A stretch of 64,000 bases of DNA from an uncultured Acidimicrobiales bacterium (GTDB lineage Bacteria > Actinomycetota > Acidimicrobiia > Acidimicrobiales > SZUA-35): positions 162,382 through 226,381 of the forward strand of contig CALAJV010000015.1 of the NCBI GenBank assembly GCA_937922805.1, written 5' to 3'. The position numbers were made by a program, and so were the translations under genes. Positions 35,753 to 44,956 of the stretch are shown piece after piece (the stretch's first letter is position 1; each line of letters starts with the position of its first letter). The notes beneath the pieces are model-generated. The model had not been told where the DNA came from. It saw nothing but the letters and a program-made list of their open reading frames with translations, and ran no database searches.

Positions 35753-36634
35753 ATGTTCAGCAGCAATGCTTCAAACCTAGAAAGCGCCGGTTCGCCGGAC
35801 GGGTACAAGAAAAGCCTCATCCGGAACCTTACTTTTGAAGTAATTCCGTTGAATAGTCTCGACACCGCCGTCGCTGCGTTACCTGACGCGGCGCCGGTGT
35901 CGGTGACGTGTTCGCCGGTCAAAGGGATTGCCGAGACTATGCGTTTGACCGAACAGGTCCGAGACGCCGGCCACACTGCCATCCCTCATATTGCCGCTCG
36001 AATGGTTACCTCAGCGAGCCATGTTGATGAAATTGCCTCGTGGCTGAAGACCGAACAAATTGGTCGCATGTTCTTAGTCGGCGGCGACGCCGACCCGGCA
36101 GAGGGCCCGTACACCGATGCCGCTCATTTTCTACGTGACCTGCTTGATCGCGGCCCTGAGCTTCACACCGTTGGCGTAACGTCGTACCCAGATGGGCACG
36201 CCTTCATTTCTGACCAGCTCTTATCCGAGGCGTTACACGAAAAGCAGGCCATTTTGGCTGAGGCTGGAGTATCTGGCTATGCCAGTACTCAGATGTGCTT
36301 TGACGAAAGCCAAATTGTCAACTGGCTATCGAACGAGCGAGCGAACGGTTTTGAACTCCCGGTCCATCTCGGGATAGCGGGCGTAGTCGAGCGAGCGAAA
36401 TTAATGAAAATGGGAGTACGGCTCGGCGTCGGAACGTCACTTCGATTCCTGAAGAAGAATCGAAAGGCCCTGACAAAGCTCATGTCGCAGGCTGACTACG
36501 ACCCGTCGACGTTGCTCGATCCCTTAACTGAGGATCTCGAACGTCTCGTTGTTACCGGAATCCACTGCTTCACCTTTAATCAGGTCGAAGCAACGCAACG
36601 ATGGCGGCAATCAATTGTCGAAGACGTCGGATAA
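35753..36634 (+). CDS. metF: Methylenetetrahydrofolate reductase (MetF-like)
   Basis: The 293-residue product is a MetF-family TIM-barrel flavoprotein: LTFEVIPLNSLDTAV, VSVTCSPVKG, IPHIAARMV, IGRMFLVGGDADPAEGPY, GVTSYPDGH, STQMCFDESQIVNWL and PVHLGIAGVV. Within a one-carbon oxidation route it would oxidise 5-methyl-THF delivered by the corrinoid methyltransferase system to methylene-THF. It lacks the C-terminal regulatory domain of eukaryotic enzymes, as is normal for bacteria. ATG 35753 is chosen (AGGA upstream, 11 bp after fhs). Biosynthetic use for methionine remains possible. Confidence 0.88.
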   Translation: MFSSNASNLESAGSPDGYKKSLIRNLTFEVIPLNSLDTAVAALPDAAPVSVTCSPVKGIAETMRLTEQVRDAGHTAIPHIAARMVTSASHVDEIASWLKTEQIGRMFLVGGDADPAEGPYTDAAHFLRDLLDRGPELHTVGVTSYPDGHAFISDQLLSEALHEKQAILAEAGVSGYASTQMCFDESQIVNWLSNERANGFELPVHLGIAGVVERAKLMKMGVRLGVGTSLRFLKKNRKALTKLMSQADYDPSTLLDPLTEDLERLVVTGIHCFTFNQVEATQRWRQSIVEDVG

Positions 36635-38213
36635 CTCCCGAAGCAGCGACTCCACGGCGGACAGCAACCACGCTAGTACTGCCACCACCAACATATTTGC
36701 TGAAAATTTGAACACGCAAGCGGGCATGCTTGACGAGCCCCGACACCCGTCTGAGGTGTTTTTATCTACCGATGATCTCGAGTTGCACATTGATCTCACT
36801 GAGCAACCCGAAACCGCGCCACATCACGCTAATTATCATCTTGAGGCCAACAACCCTGGCCCATTGATCGGGCCAGAGAACACGGTGGCGGCGACCTGGG
36901 CGCTGTTCGCTGGCATCGGCTTGCTGATGATTGGCAACGGGCTGCAAGGCTCGTTAATCGGCATCCGCTCCGATATCGAAGGGTTTTCAACCCTCGAGGC
37001 CGGAAGCGTTATGACGTTCTATTTCGTTGGCATTCTCGCTGGCAGCCGAGCCGTTACCCGCAACTTGTCGAACGTCGGCCACATCAGGGTTTTTGCCGCC
37101 CTCGCCTCCCTGGCATCAGGAGCGGCCCTGGTCCATGCGCTAGCGCCAATACCGCTGAGCTGGGCCCTAATGCGGTTCGTGACTGGATTTTGCATGGCCG
37201 GGCTATACGTTGTTGCCGAGTCGTGGATCAACAACTTAGCTACGAACAAAACCCGAGGAAAGCTGATGGCGATCTACATGGCTGTCACCATGGGAGGCTT
37301 CTCGCTAGGCCAGTTGTTGTTAAACGTCGCCGATCCGGCTGGTTTCGAGCTGTTTGTTGTCACCTCACTCCTCGTCTCGTTGTCGCTTGTCCCGGTTTCG
37401 CTTTCGGCGTCGAGTGCGCCACCATCTATCGTGCCAACCGCCATGTCGTTGAAGGCGTTAGCTGCCATCGTGCCTACCGGAATAGCGGCTTCGCTCTTGG
37501 TCGGTATGGCTCACGGCGCCTTGTTGGGAATGGGAGCCGTTTACGCTTCGACTGTAGGTCTTCGTCCATCACAGGTTGCGCTGTTCATGGGCGCCCCGAT
37601 GCTCGGAGGATTCGTGCTCCAGATCCCGATTGGTTCGCTATCTGATCGGGTCCCTCGGCGCGGCGTGATGCTCGCTGTCGCCATCGGGGCGGTAGTAACG
37701 ACTACTGGGTTGTTGGTGGCGCCAACAAGCGGTCCGATCACGTACCTTCTGATGTTCCTGGTCGGTGGATGCAGTTTCCCGCTCTACTCACTCTCCATTT
37801 CATACACCAATGATTGGCTGGAACAAGCGCAGATTCTTGGTGCTAGCGCGGCTTTGGTTACGGTGAACAGCATTGGTGCCGTTGTCGGACCACTCCTGGC
37901 AGCCGGGTTAATGATCGTGTTCAGCAGCAAGATGTATTTCGTTGCGCTGATTGCAACTCATGCCGCAATTGCGATCTATCTGGTGTACCGAATTGTTGTC
38001 GTTGATGCCCTAGACGTTGATGACCAACGCGACTTCATTCCGTTCCCAGCCCGGGCGTCTGCTGGCGCAGTGAACCTGTTAGCCCGAAAGATTCCACCGG
38101 CCATAACCAAAGTTTCGTTGCCGGTAGCCAAACGAGTCATTCATCGAAAACAACCAGGCGGCAACAATCATGCTGCGCCGGAGAACGCCGACGCTGAAGG
38201 TCCAACAATTTGA
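36615..38213 (+). CDS. MFS transporter (YcaD-like)
   Basis: The product has a hydrophilic, Ser/Thr/Asp-rich N-terminal extension of about 95 residues followed by 12 membrane segments of the major facilitator superfamily. Family signs include AGSRAVTRNLSNVGHIRVFA, the first-half loop RFVTGFCMAGLYVVAESWINNLATNKTRGKLMA and PIGSLSDRVPRRGVML between helices. The extended, possibly disordered N terminus is unusual. TTG 36615 (with GGCGG upstream, overlapping metF by 20 bp) is a proposed start; ATG 36727 is the alternative. Position after fhs-metF suggests uptake or export related to one-carbon metabolism, but the substrate is unknown. Confidence 0.82.
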   Translation: MSKTSDNSRSSDSTADSNHASTATTNIFAENLNTQAGMLDEPRHPSEVFLSTDDLELHIDLTEQPETAPHHANYHLEANNPGPLIGPENTVAATWALFAGIGLLMIGNGLQGSLIGIRSDIEGFSTLEAGSVMTFYFVGILAGSRAVTRNLSNVGHIRVFAALASLASGAALVHALAPIPLSWALMRFVTGFCMAGLYVVAESWINNLATNKTRGKLMAIYMAVTMGGFSLGQLLLNVADPAGFELFVVTSLLVSLSLVPVSLSASSAPPSIVPTAMSLKALAAIVPTGIAASLLVGMAHGALLGMGAVYASTVGLRPSQVALFMGAPMLGGFVLQIPIGSLSDRVPRRGVMLAVAIGAVVTTTGLLVAPTSGPITYLLMFLVGGCSFPLYSLSISYTNDWLEQAQILGASAALVTVNSIGAVVGPLLAAGLMIVFSSKMYFVALIATHAAIAIYLVYRIVVVDALDVDDQRDFIPFPARASAGAVNLLARKIPPAITKVSLPVAKRVIHRKQPGGNNHAAPENADAEGPTI

Positions 38214-38311
38214 CGTTCGAGTGACGTCGACCGCATCGCCGCTGACCGAGACTTGTACCCAACGTGCTGGTGACCTCGACGCAAAGACAATCCCTGTTAC
38301 TCTCCCACCTG

Positions 38312-39676
38312 ATGACAAAGATGCAGACCTTCGCGGCAGTCGGCTTTGTTGTTTCGGGATTTCTCATGTCCGGATGCAGTGCACTTGGTTTGGGGTCGGA
38401 CGACGACACTTCGACCGGCGCTGGTGCGGAGTCGACTGGTTCAACAGCGGGCGGCACCGCAGCTGATTCGACCGCTGTCGATACCAGCACTCCTAATTCA
38501 AGCACGCCCAATTCAACCGCTCCCGAGACGACCGATAGTGACCAAAGTCAGTCGGAAGTCAGAGTTCAAGACTTACTCGAGCAGATCTTGATCACCTACA
38601 CCGAGGCCATCAACGATCGAGAGCCGGAAGAGGCGTTCGCTCTGTTCACTGAAGAACTCCAGCAGCGGGTTCCGGTTGAAGAGTTAGTCGACGGAACGTC
38701 TACGTCTTACATTTCTCGTGTCAACGTAAGCCAGGTACTTCTCGAGAACCCCGACGTATCGAACGAAGATTCCGAACTGCGGCAAGCCGCTACCGTTTTC
38801 GCATCGTTTCGAACTGATCAGGATCCGTCGTTCGGGCGCGATGCCCAGCCGTGTAGTTGGTGGGAGATGGAATACCGGTTGGAACAGATTGGGGATCAGT
38901 GGCTGATCGACAGTGCTACTGCGCTCGGCGGTAGCCCGTTCCCATGCCCGGTGGTTACCGGGCGAGAACCGGTCGATGTGACCGAGCCGAGCGTTCCCGA
39001 TGAATTACAACCCGACGAACCCGACCCTGTTCCGGAGCCAGAGCCGGGGGCAAAGCCGGTTGTCCACCTGACTCTCGACGATGGCCCGGGGCCTGAAACG
39101 TCGCGGTACTTGGCCTTGTTTGATGAGTACGAGGTCGAGGCCACGTTTTTTGTCAACAGCAACAAGATCTCCGGCCGCCAAGACGTCACCCGCCAGATAG
39201 TTGATTCTGGTCACGCTATTGCTAATCACACCCATACCCACTGCAACATTAAGAACCCGGCTAGGCCAACGCCAGTTTCTCAATGCGGAAACCGAACGGC
39301 TCAATCCGAGATTGGCGATGCCCAAGACATAATCGCTGCAACTACTGGCGTTACTCCCACCTGTTTTCGCCCTCCGTTTGGAGCGCAGAGCGACGCCACC
39401 AAAGCTGTTATCGCCAGCTTCGGTCTTGCCAACTGGCTATGGGATATCGATACTAACGATTGGCAGTTCAACGCTCGCAATCGGAACTACACCGATGCTC
39501 AAGCCATCGCGGAGCTCAATAAAGCCTCCACTCTCAAGCCCAGCGGACCAAGCGAAGGCGTTGTCATCCTGCTTCATGATGGGACGGCGTCGGCCCCCCG
39601 AATGCTCAAACTGCTTCGAACTTGGCTCGAACAAAACGCCGACGAATATCAATTTAAGAAACTGACCGGCTGTTAA
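38312..39676 (+). CDS. Polysaccharide deacetylase (NodB/CE4) lipoprotein
   Basis: The 454-residue product has a lipoprotein signal (FLMSGC, C22) and a Ser/Thr-rich linker. A domain of about 130 residues resembling a lumazine-binding/DUF4878-like fold follows (LEQILITYTEAINDREPEEAFALFTEE), then a NodB domain with the CE4 motifs TLDDGPGPETS, HTHTH, RPPFGAQSD, DIDTNDW and ILLHDG. The Asp and two His are the usual metal ligands. CE4 enzymes deacetylate chitin oligomers, peptidoglycan or xylan; the surface anchoring suggests cell-wall or environmental glycan. ATG 38312 or 38321 are both possible starts. Confidence 0.88.
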   Translation: MTKMQTFAAVGFVVSGFLMSGCSALGLGSDDDTSTGAGAESTGSTAGGTAADSTAVDTSTPNSSTPNSTAPETTDSDQSQSEVRVQDLLEQILITYTEAINDREPEEAFALFTEELQQRVPVEELVDGTSTSYISRVNVSQVLLENPDVSNEDSELRQAATVFASFRTDQDPSFGRDAQPCSWWEMEYRLEQIGDQWLIDSATALGGSPFPCPVVTGREPVDVTEPSVPDELQPDEPDPVPEPEPGAKPVVHLTLDDGPGPETSRYLALFDEYEVEATFFVNSNKISGRQDVTRQIVDSGHAIANHTHTHCNIKNPARPTPVSQCGNRTAQSEIGDAQDIIAATTGVTPTCFRPPFGAQSDATKAVIASFGLANWLWDIDTNDWQFNARNRNYTDAQAIAELNKASTLKPSGPSEGVVILLHDGTASAPRMLKLLRTWLEQNADEYQFKKLTGC

Positions 39677-39714
39677 CTTGGAGAGGTCAATCGGCTATCC
39701 GCGGCACCTGAACG

Positions 39715-40842
39715 CTAGGACGGGTTGTCGAACACGTCTCCAGTTAGGTCAGCCGGACGAATTGGAGCCACGTCGACAACAGGACGTTGTTCACGGGGAA
39801 CTGTTTCGTCTTGCCGAAGCCAGATCGTGCGTTGAGGAAACGGAATTTCGATCCCAGCTTCATCCAACGCTTCTTTGATCCGAAGTCGAAGTTCTCTAGC
39901 CACAACCCATTGTTCGGCTGGATCGGTTTTGACTACGAGGCGAATGACCACCCCATCAGCTCCGAGCCGCTCGACTCCCCACACCTCAGGGGGGTCAATG
40001 ATGTCGCCGTCGGTGAAGGTCCGATCGGCCCACAGATCGTCGGCTACCCGTTGGATGATACCTTCGGCCCGACGAAGGTCAGTGTCGTAGGCTACCTCGA
40101 CGTCTAGCACCGCTCTGGACCACAGCTGTGATTTGTTGGCCACCCGTCGAATCTCTGAATTTCTGATATGCCAAACTGTGCCGTTCACATCGCGCAAGGT
40201 GGTTGTTCGTAACGAAAAGTCTTCGACCCGCCCGGTTGCCTCGCCCACGTCGATCACGTCTCCAACCCCGAATTGATCCTCGAACAACATGAAAATGCCG
40301 GAGAGAAAGTCAGCCACAATCGATTGGGCTCCGAAGCCAAGAGCCACGCCAAGCACGCTGGCGCCAGCAAGTAGTGGGGCCAGACTAACGCTGAAGAGTT
40401 CAAGGATGAAAAGACCAGCAACGAACCAAACGATCACCGTCGACAAGCTTGCAATGGCGGAAACAACAGTCTTGGCCCGTAGCTGCACTCGCCCGGTCGC
40501 GTCAGTTCCCTGCTTGGGTTGCTGCCCATCAACGTCGGTACCGAATCGATCGCCGGCCGATGGTAGGGCGTTTCTGTTGCGGGCGCTAACAACTTGATCG
40601 GCTCCCCTGGTGGCCACCGTTCCGCCGATCCGAGTGATGGCCCATCGCAACAACCGGCTCACGAAGAACGCCATCACCAGAATGAACACCACCCGGAGAG
40701 GGCGATCAACCACTAGCTCGGCGGCTCGGCCGGCAAGATCGGATCCAGTCCGCTCAACTACTTGAGCACAAACGAAACCGGGCTCGTCACCACAACCGGT
40801 CACTGAAACTAGACCATTGAAAGCCATGCTGATTTCTGCCAC
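39715..40842 (-). CDS. MscS-family mechanosensitive channel
   Basis: The 375-residue product has membrane helices at about 45-65, 125-150 and 153-175, the last being the pore helix (PLLAGASVLGVALGFGAQSIVADFLSG). The MscS beta domain (FGVGDVIDVGEATGRVEDFSLRTTTLRDVNGTVWHIRNSEI) and a C-terminal alpha/beta cage domain ending EIPFPQRTIW follow. Such channels release solutes on osmotic downshock, which fits a cell that handles osmolytes such as betaine and taurine. An Asp/Gly-rich loop lies between helices 1 and 2. GTG 40842 has AGGA upstream. Confidence 0.93.
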   Translation of the reverse strand: MAEISMAFNGLVSVTGCGDEPGFVCAQVVERTGSDLAGRAAELVVDRPLRVVFILVMAFFVSRLLRWAITRIGGTVATRGADQVVSARNRNALPSAGDRFGTDVDGQQPKQGTDATGRVQLRAKTVVSAIASLSTVIVWFVAGLFILELFSVSLAPLLAGASVLGVALGFGAQSIVADFLSGIFMLFEDQFGVGDVIDVGEATGRVEDFSLRTTTLRDVNGTVWHIRNSEIRRVANKSQLWSRAVLDVEVAYDTDLRRAEGIIQRVADDLWADRTFTDGDIIDPPEVWGVERLGADGVVIRLVVKTDPAEQWVVARELRLRIKEALDEAGIEIPFPQRTIWLRQDETVPREQRPVVDVAPIRPADLTGDVFDNPS

Positions 40843-40971
40843 GGTCCTAGCTTGTACTGAGCGAACTCAAAAACCTACCACCAGGCGGTTTCTGGTCGAC
40901 AATCCGTGTAGTCAGGGTTCAAGACCGGCGCCTTTTACTGTTTGGAACGAGCGATCCAACCGATTCGGGGT

Positions 40972-41205
40972 CTACGTAAACGTTGATTTGAACAGAGCTT
41001 CGACTGAGGTATCGAGAACATCCGCTATCCGAAGCGCCAAGTACACCGACGGAGCGTGATCGCCACCTTCAATTGAAACCACCGTTTGCCTGCTGACGTC
41101 GACTGCTTTTGCCAGATCAGCTTGAGTCAGTTCAGCAGCCCGCCGAAGCCGACGAACCTGATTACCGGTCGGTCGGCCCGCCGCAGCTTGCTTTGTTGAT
41201 GCCAC
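40972..41205 (-). CDS. XRE-family transcriptional regulator, leaderless
   Basis: The 77-residue product is a single helix-turn-helix domain with a basic N terminus: NQVRRLRRAAELTQADLAKAVDVSRQTVVSIEGGDHAPSVYLALRIADVL. This is the compact YgzD/Cro-like group. GTG 41205 is chosen because a perfect promoter ends 7 bp upstream, giving a leaderless transcript; the longer open frame would start inside the -35 box. The promoter contains a palindrome that the protein may bind itself. It diverges from the TetR gene. Confidence 0.82.
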   Translation of the reverse strand: MASTKQAAAGRPTGNQVRRLRRAAELTQADLAKAVDVSRQTVVSIEGGDHAPSVYLALRIADVLDTSVEALFKSTFT

Positions 41206-41207
41206 AC

Positions 41208-41241
41208 TTGACAATGTAAACTTGTCTTTACATATAGTCAA
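41208..41241. promoter_or_regulatory. Nested inverted repeats over the XRE promoter
   Basis: TGTAAA-GACAAG-TTTACA (41232-41215) fills the spacer and the -10 box, and an outer pair TTGAC/GTCAA (41241-41237 and 41212-41208) surrounds it. A dimeric repressor bound here would block the promoter, which suggests autoregulation. Confidence 0.55.
41213..41241 (-). promoter_or_regulatory. Sigma-70-type promoter of the XRE gene
   Basis: TTGACT (41241-41236) and TACATT (41218-41213) are separated by exactly 17 bp. The GTG codon at 41205 begins 7 bp after the -10 box, so transcription and translation would start at the same base. Confidence 0.65.
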
Positions 41242-41446
41242 CTATTACTGATAGTCTGTCTAGTTTGATTTGCCAAGTGACAAGCCTGATTGTCATTATT
41301 TCCGTCCTTTCGCTCCCGAATAAGGGACCATTCGGGCGGATTTGTTTGCCCGCCGTTTCAGACCGGTGCGCCGACGTCTAACGTGGGCGCAAGAGGATCT
41401 CGCAAGCGAGTAAGAGGGAAAACGATCAGCGTTCCCGCCACCAGCG

Positions 41447-42019
41447 ATGAGTTTATTGAGCCGAACGCAACTAAGCCCCGAAGTGGTTGTCGAAACCGCT
41501 GCCAAGATTGCCGACACGATTGGCATCGACGCGTTGACATTGACCAAAGTGGCCAAAGAGCTCGGCACAAGCCAACCTGCTTTATACCGACACCTCGATG
41601 GTTACGACGACCTAATACGGGCGTTGAGCCTCAAGGGTCGTGAGATTCTGGCCACCAGACTTAGCGAAGCCGCTGTCGGCCTGGCGGCCGAAGATGCGGT
41701 CAGAGCGATGGGGTTGGCCTGGCGGCAGATGGTCGCCGACCACCCTGGCTTGTACGCTTCCACCGATCGATATCCGTGCGCTGGCGACCCCGAGCTCGAA
41801 TCGGCGGTCGACAAAATTGTGGTCACTTTGGGCCAGGCGTTAATCGGATTCCATTTGAACGAAGATCAAGCGGTTCATGCAGCCCGAACGTTGCGGAGCG
41901 CATTCCACGGCTTCAGCCATCTCGAAGCTGGCGATGGATTCCCCCAAGAACAAGACATCGACGATACGTTCGATCACCTAATTTCGCTGATCTGCGCCGG
42001 TGTTCGGAAGTTGAAGTAG
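41447..42019 (+). CDS. TetR-family transcriptional regulator
   Basis: The 190-residue product has an N-terminal TetR helix-turn-helix (VVVETAAKIADTIGIDALTLTKVAKELGTSQPALYRHLDGYDDLIRAL) and a C-terminal helical ligand domain of the WHG/TetR_C_33 type (AVHAARTLRSAFHGFSHLEAGDGF). It is immediately upstream of xsc in the same orientation, so it is the best local candidate for control of the taurine genes. A perfect palindrome (TGTCTAGACA) lies between it and xsc. Confidence 0.88.
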   Translation: MSLLSRTQLSPEVVVETAAKIADTIGIDALTLTKVAKELGTSQPALYRHLDGYDDLIRALSLKGREILATRLSEAAVGLAAEDAVRAMGLAWRQMVADHPGLYASTDRYPCAGDPELESAVDKIVVTLGQALIGFHLNEDQAVHAARTLRSAFHGFSHLEAGDGFPQEQDIDDTFDHLISLICAGVRKLK

Positions 42020-42092
42020 CCGCCTCGGAAACAGAACTGGTACCCATTCGGTAGCAAAGTTCGGGAACAAGATTCATGATCTTCGTGGCTCC

Positions 42093-42102
42093 TGTCTAGA
42101 CA
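42093..42102. promoter_or_regulatory. Palindrome upstream of xsc
   Basis: TGTCTAGACA is a perfect 10-bp palindrome 31 bp before the xsc start. The half TGTCTAG also occurs near 41257-41263 upstream of the TetR gene. It is a candidate operator for the TetR regulator. Confidence 0.4.
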
Positions 42103-42132
42103 CCTTCACGTTTTAGTTATAGGTTCTTAGTT

Positions 42133-43899
42133 ATGACTCGAATGACCCCTAGTGAAGCTTTCGTAGAGACCCTCGTAGCGAACGGCGTGACCGACGCTTT
42201 CGGCATTATGGGTTCCGCATTCATGGACGCAATGGACATCTTTGCGCCGGCCGGGATCACGCTAGTTCCGGTCGTTCACGAGCAAGGCGCAGCCCATATG
42301 GCCGATGGATACGCCCGTGCTTCTGGTCGACATGGGGTTGTCATTGGTCAAAACGGGCCAGGCATTAGTAACTGCGTAACCGCTATTGCTGCTGCGTTCT
42401 GGGCTCACAGCCCCGTGGTCATCGTTACCCCAGAAACCGGAACAATGGGCATCGGCCTTGGTGGCTTCCAAGAAGCAAATCAGTTACCTATGTTCCAAGA
42501 GTTCGTCAAGTACCAAGGCCATATCAACAACGAAAACCGAATGGCCGAGATCACGGCCCGTTGTTTCGATCGGGCTATGAGCGAAATCGGACCAACCCAA
42601 CTCAACATTCCTCGCGACCGATTTTACGGCGACATCGACGTTGAGATCCCTGAACCAATGCGGCTCGACCGGGGCCCCGGCGGCGAAGACAGCCTGAACG
42701 CAGCCGCCGACCTTTTAGCGGCCGCTGAGTTCCCGGTGATTCTCTCTGGTGGCGGCGTCGTCATGGCCGATGCTCTCGACGAATGCGTGGCCTTGGCCGA
42801 AAGACTCGGCGCCCCAGTGGTCAACAGCTATCTCCACAACGATTCCTTTCCCGCCAGCCACCCTCAATGGTGCGGACCACTTGGCTATCAGGGTTCAAAA
42901 GCCGCTATGAAGCTGATAGCGAAGGCCGACGTTGTTCTGGCCCTCGGAACCCGCCTCGGCCCGTTCGGAACACTCCCCCAACACGACATGGACTATTGGC
43001 CGAAGGACGCCAAGATCATTCAGGTTGACGCTGATCACAAGATGCTCGGCTTGGTGAAGAAAATTTCAGTCGGCATCGTTGGTGATGCGGGAGCGGCAGC
43101 CATTGCGCTGACCAACCGGCTAGCTGATCGAACACTTGCGTGCGATGCCACCAAGGATGCTCGAGCGGCCACAATGGTCGAAGAGCAAGAGGCATGGGAA
43201 AAAGAGCTCGATGAGTGGATCCATGAGAAAGACCAATTCAGCCTCGACTCAATCGCCGAAGCCTCGGACGAGTCTGGCGACTGGCTTCACCCCCGGCAGG
43301 TGTTGCGAGCACTCGAAAAGGCCATGCCGCCCCGAGTAATGGTGTCGACCGACATTGGCAATATCAACTCCGTCGCCAATAGTTACCTACGATTTGAAGA
43401 GGGTCGTTCCTTCTTCGCCCCAATGAGCTGGGGTAACTGCGGTTACGCTCTTCCCACCATAATTGGAGCAAAGCGAGCCGCTCCAGATCGTCCGGCTGTG
43501 GCCTACGCCGGTGACGGCGCATGGGCCATGTCAATGGTCGAAGTAATGACCGCAGTCCGCCACAATATCCCGGTCACCGCAGTTGTGTTCCACAACCGGC
43601 AATGGGGCGCGGAGAAGAAGAACCAAGTTGACTTCTACGGCCACCGATTCGTTGCTGGTGAGCTCGACGGCGGCGAGAACTACGCCGAGATCGCTAAAAC
43701 TATGGGAGCTGAAGGCATCCGCGTGGACAAGATCGACAACGTCGGCGCTGCCCTAACCGATGCCATCAACGCCCAAATGAACGAAGGCAAGACGACAGTC
43801 ATCGAGGTCATGTGCACTAAAGAACTCGGGGATCCATTCCGCAAGGACGCTCTTTCTCGACCGGTTCGACACCTCGACAAGTACAAAGACTACGTCTAA
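42133..43899 (+). CDS. xsc: Sulfoacetaldehyde acetyltransferase
   Basis: The 588-residue product is a thiamine-diphosphate enzyme of the acetolactate-synthase superfamily and matches Xsc. Its N terminus reads MTPSEAFVETLVANGVTDAFGIMGSAFMDAMDIF, the ThDP activating Glu lies in VVHEQGAAHMADGYARASGR, and ETGTMGIGLGGFQEANQLPMF is a stretch I recognise from Xsc. The ThDP-binding region is GDGAWAMSMVEVMTAVRHNIPVTAVVFHNRQWGAEKKNQ. It splits sulfoacetaldehyde with phosphate into acetyl phosphate and sulfite. Pta and Tpa encoded nearby complete the pathway. It is followed 18 bp later by the CobS-like gene. Confidence 0.95.
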   Translation: MTRMTPSEAFVETLVANGVTDAFGIMGSAFMDAMDIFAPAGITLVPVVHEQGAAHMADGYARASGRHGVVIGQNGPGISNCVTAIAAAFWAHSPVVIVTPETGTMGIGLGGFQEANQLPMFQEFVKYQGHINNENRMAEITARCFDRAMSEIGPTQLNIPRDRFYGDIDVEIPEPMRLDRGPGGEDSLNAAADLLAAAEFPVILSGGGVVMADALDECVALAERLGAPVVNSYLHNDSFPASHPQWCGPLGYQGSKAAMKLIAKADVVLALGTRLGPFGTLPQHDMDYWPKDAKIIQVDADHKMLGLVKKISVGIVGDAGAAAIALTNRLADRTLACDATKDARAATMVEEQEAWEKELDEWIHEKDQFSLDSIAEASDESGDWLHPRQVLRALEKAMPPRVMVSTDIGNINSVANSYLRFEEGRSFFAPMSWGNCGYALPTIIGAKRAAPDRPAVAYAGDGAWAMSMVEVMTAVRHNIPVTAVVFHNRQWGAEKKNQVDFYGHRFVAGELDGGENYAEIAKTMGAEGIRVDKIDNVGAALTDAINAQMNEGKTTVIEVMCTKELGDPFRKDALSRPVRHLDKYKDYV

Positions 43900-43917
43900 G
43901 CCTCCTTCGCTCCTGTC

Positions 43918-44895
43918 GTGACACACCCAAAAGGGCCAGACTCAGTATCGGTAGCAGAGCTTTTCGGCTTCGATTCCGAGATGAACGTTCACCGTTTCAA
44001 CGGCGATGAGATATCAACATCGTCCGCGGACCCAACGACCAATGAACTAACCAGTCATGTGCCGTTGGTCGACCCTAACTACCACTTCGATCCCGAGGTA
44101 ACGCTGGCGATCCTGGCTGGGTTCGAGCAAAATCGACGAGTGTTGCTGCAAGGGGCCCATGGAACCGGAAAGTCGACGCATATTGAGCAAGTTGCTGCTC
44201 GTCTCGGCTGGCCTTGCCTTCGAATAAACCTCGACGGCCATTTATCCCGAATGGATCTGGTCGGGCGCGATGCCATTGTGGTTGAGGACGGCAAACAGAT
44301 CACAACCTTTGTCGAAGGAATTCTCCCTTGGGCCATCAGACGGCCAATTGCGCTCGTTTTGGATGAGTACGATGCCGGTCGCCCCGACGTCATGTTTGTT
44401 ATCCAGCGGGTATTGGAACGGGATGGTAAGTTCACGTTGATCGACCAGAACGAAGTTATCTCGCCTCACCCCCAGTTCAGAATTTTCGCGACCGCTAACA
44501 CCGTTGGACTTGGTGACATGACTGGGCTGTACCGGGGCACCCAGGCCCTCAACCAGGCCCAGCTGGACCGCTGGAATGTGGTGGCCAAGCTCAACTATTT
44601 GGAGCCGACCGTAGAACAACAGATCGTACTCGGCCAGGTTCCAGAGATGAACAAACGGGAAAACGGAGAAACGTTGCTGGCCTCAATGGTGTCAGTTGCC
44701 GACATGACTCGCACCGGATTCATCGCAGGCGATATTTCTACCGTGATGTCGCCTAGGACTGTAATCAGCTGGGCCGAAAACACCATAACCTTCGGCGACC
44801 CGGACACCGCATTTCGGTTGACGTTCCTAAACAAGTGCGATGAAGCAGAACAACCAATCGTGGCCGAATATTACCAACGAGTCTTTGGATCATGA
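43918..44895 (+). CDS. cobS: CobS-like AAA+ ATPase
   Basis: The 325-residue product closely follows CobS, the AAA+ subunit of aerobic cobaltochelatase: [16 protein letters not shown] at the N terminus, Walker [19 protein letters not shown], Walker [24 protein letters not shown], sensor 1 [33 protein letters not shown], and [17 protein letters not shown]. CobS works with CobT to drive cobalt insertion by CobN, which is absent here. The location between xsc and the CobT-like gene suggests co-transcription with taurine genes. Either B12 supply for the corrinoid system or a MoxR/VWA-type chaperone role is possible; neither is shown. Confidence 0.85.
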   Translation: MTHPKGPDSVSVAELFGFDSEMNVHRFNGDEISTSSADPTTNELTSHVPLVDPNYHFDPEVTLAILAGFEQNRRVLLQGAHGTGKSTHIEQVAARLGWPCLRINLDGHLSRMDLVGRDAIVVEDGKQITTFVEGILPWAIRRPIALVLDEYDAGRPDVMFVIQRVLERDGKFTLIDQNEVISPHPQFRIFATANTVGLGDMTGLYRGTQALNQAQLDRWNVVAKLNYLEPTVEQQIVLGQVPEMNKRENGETLLASMVSVADMTRTGFIAGDISTVMSPRTVISWAENTITFGDPDTAFRLTFLNKCDEAEQPIVAEYYQRVFGS

Positions 44896-44956
44896 GTCCG
44901 CGGGTTACCAGTCTCGATTATGTCGACAAATACGTGAGTCTTCGGCTAATTGATCG

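Noticed and set aside
40900..40935. GGGTTCAAG-like T-arm sequence between the MscS and XRE genes
   Set aside because: The flanking bases do not form a T stem and there is no 5' half of a tRNA upstream.
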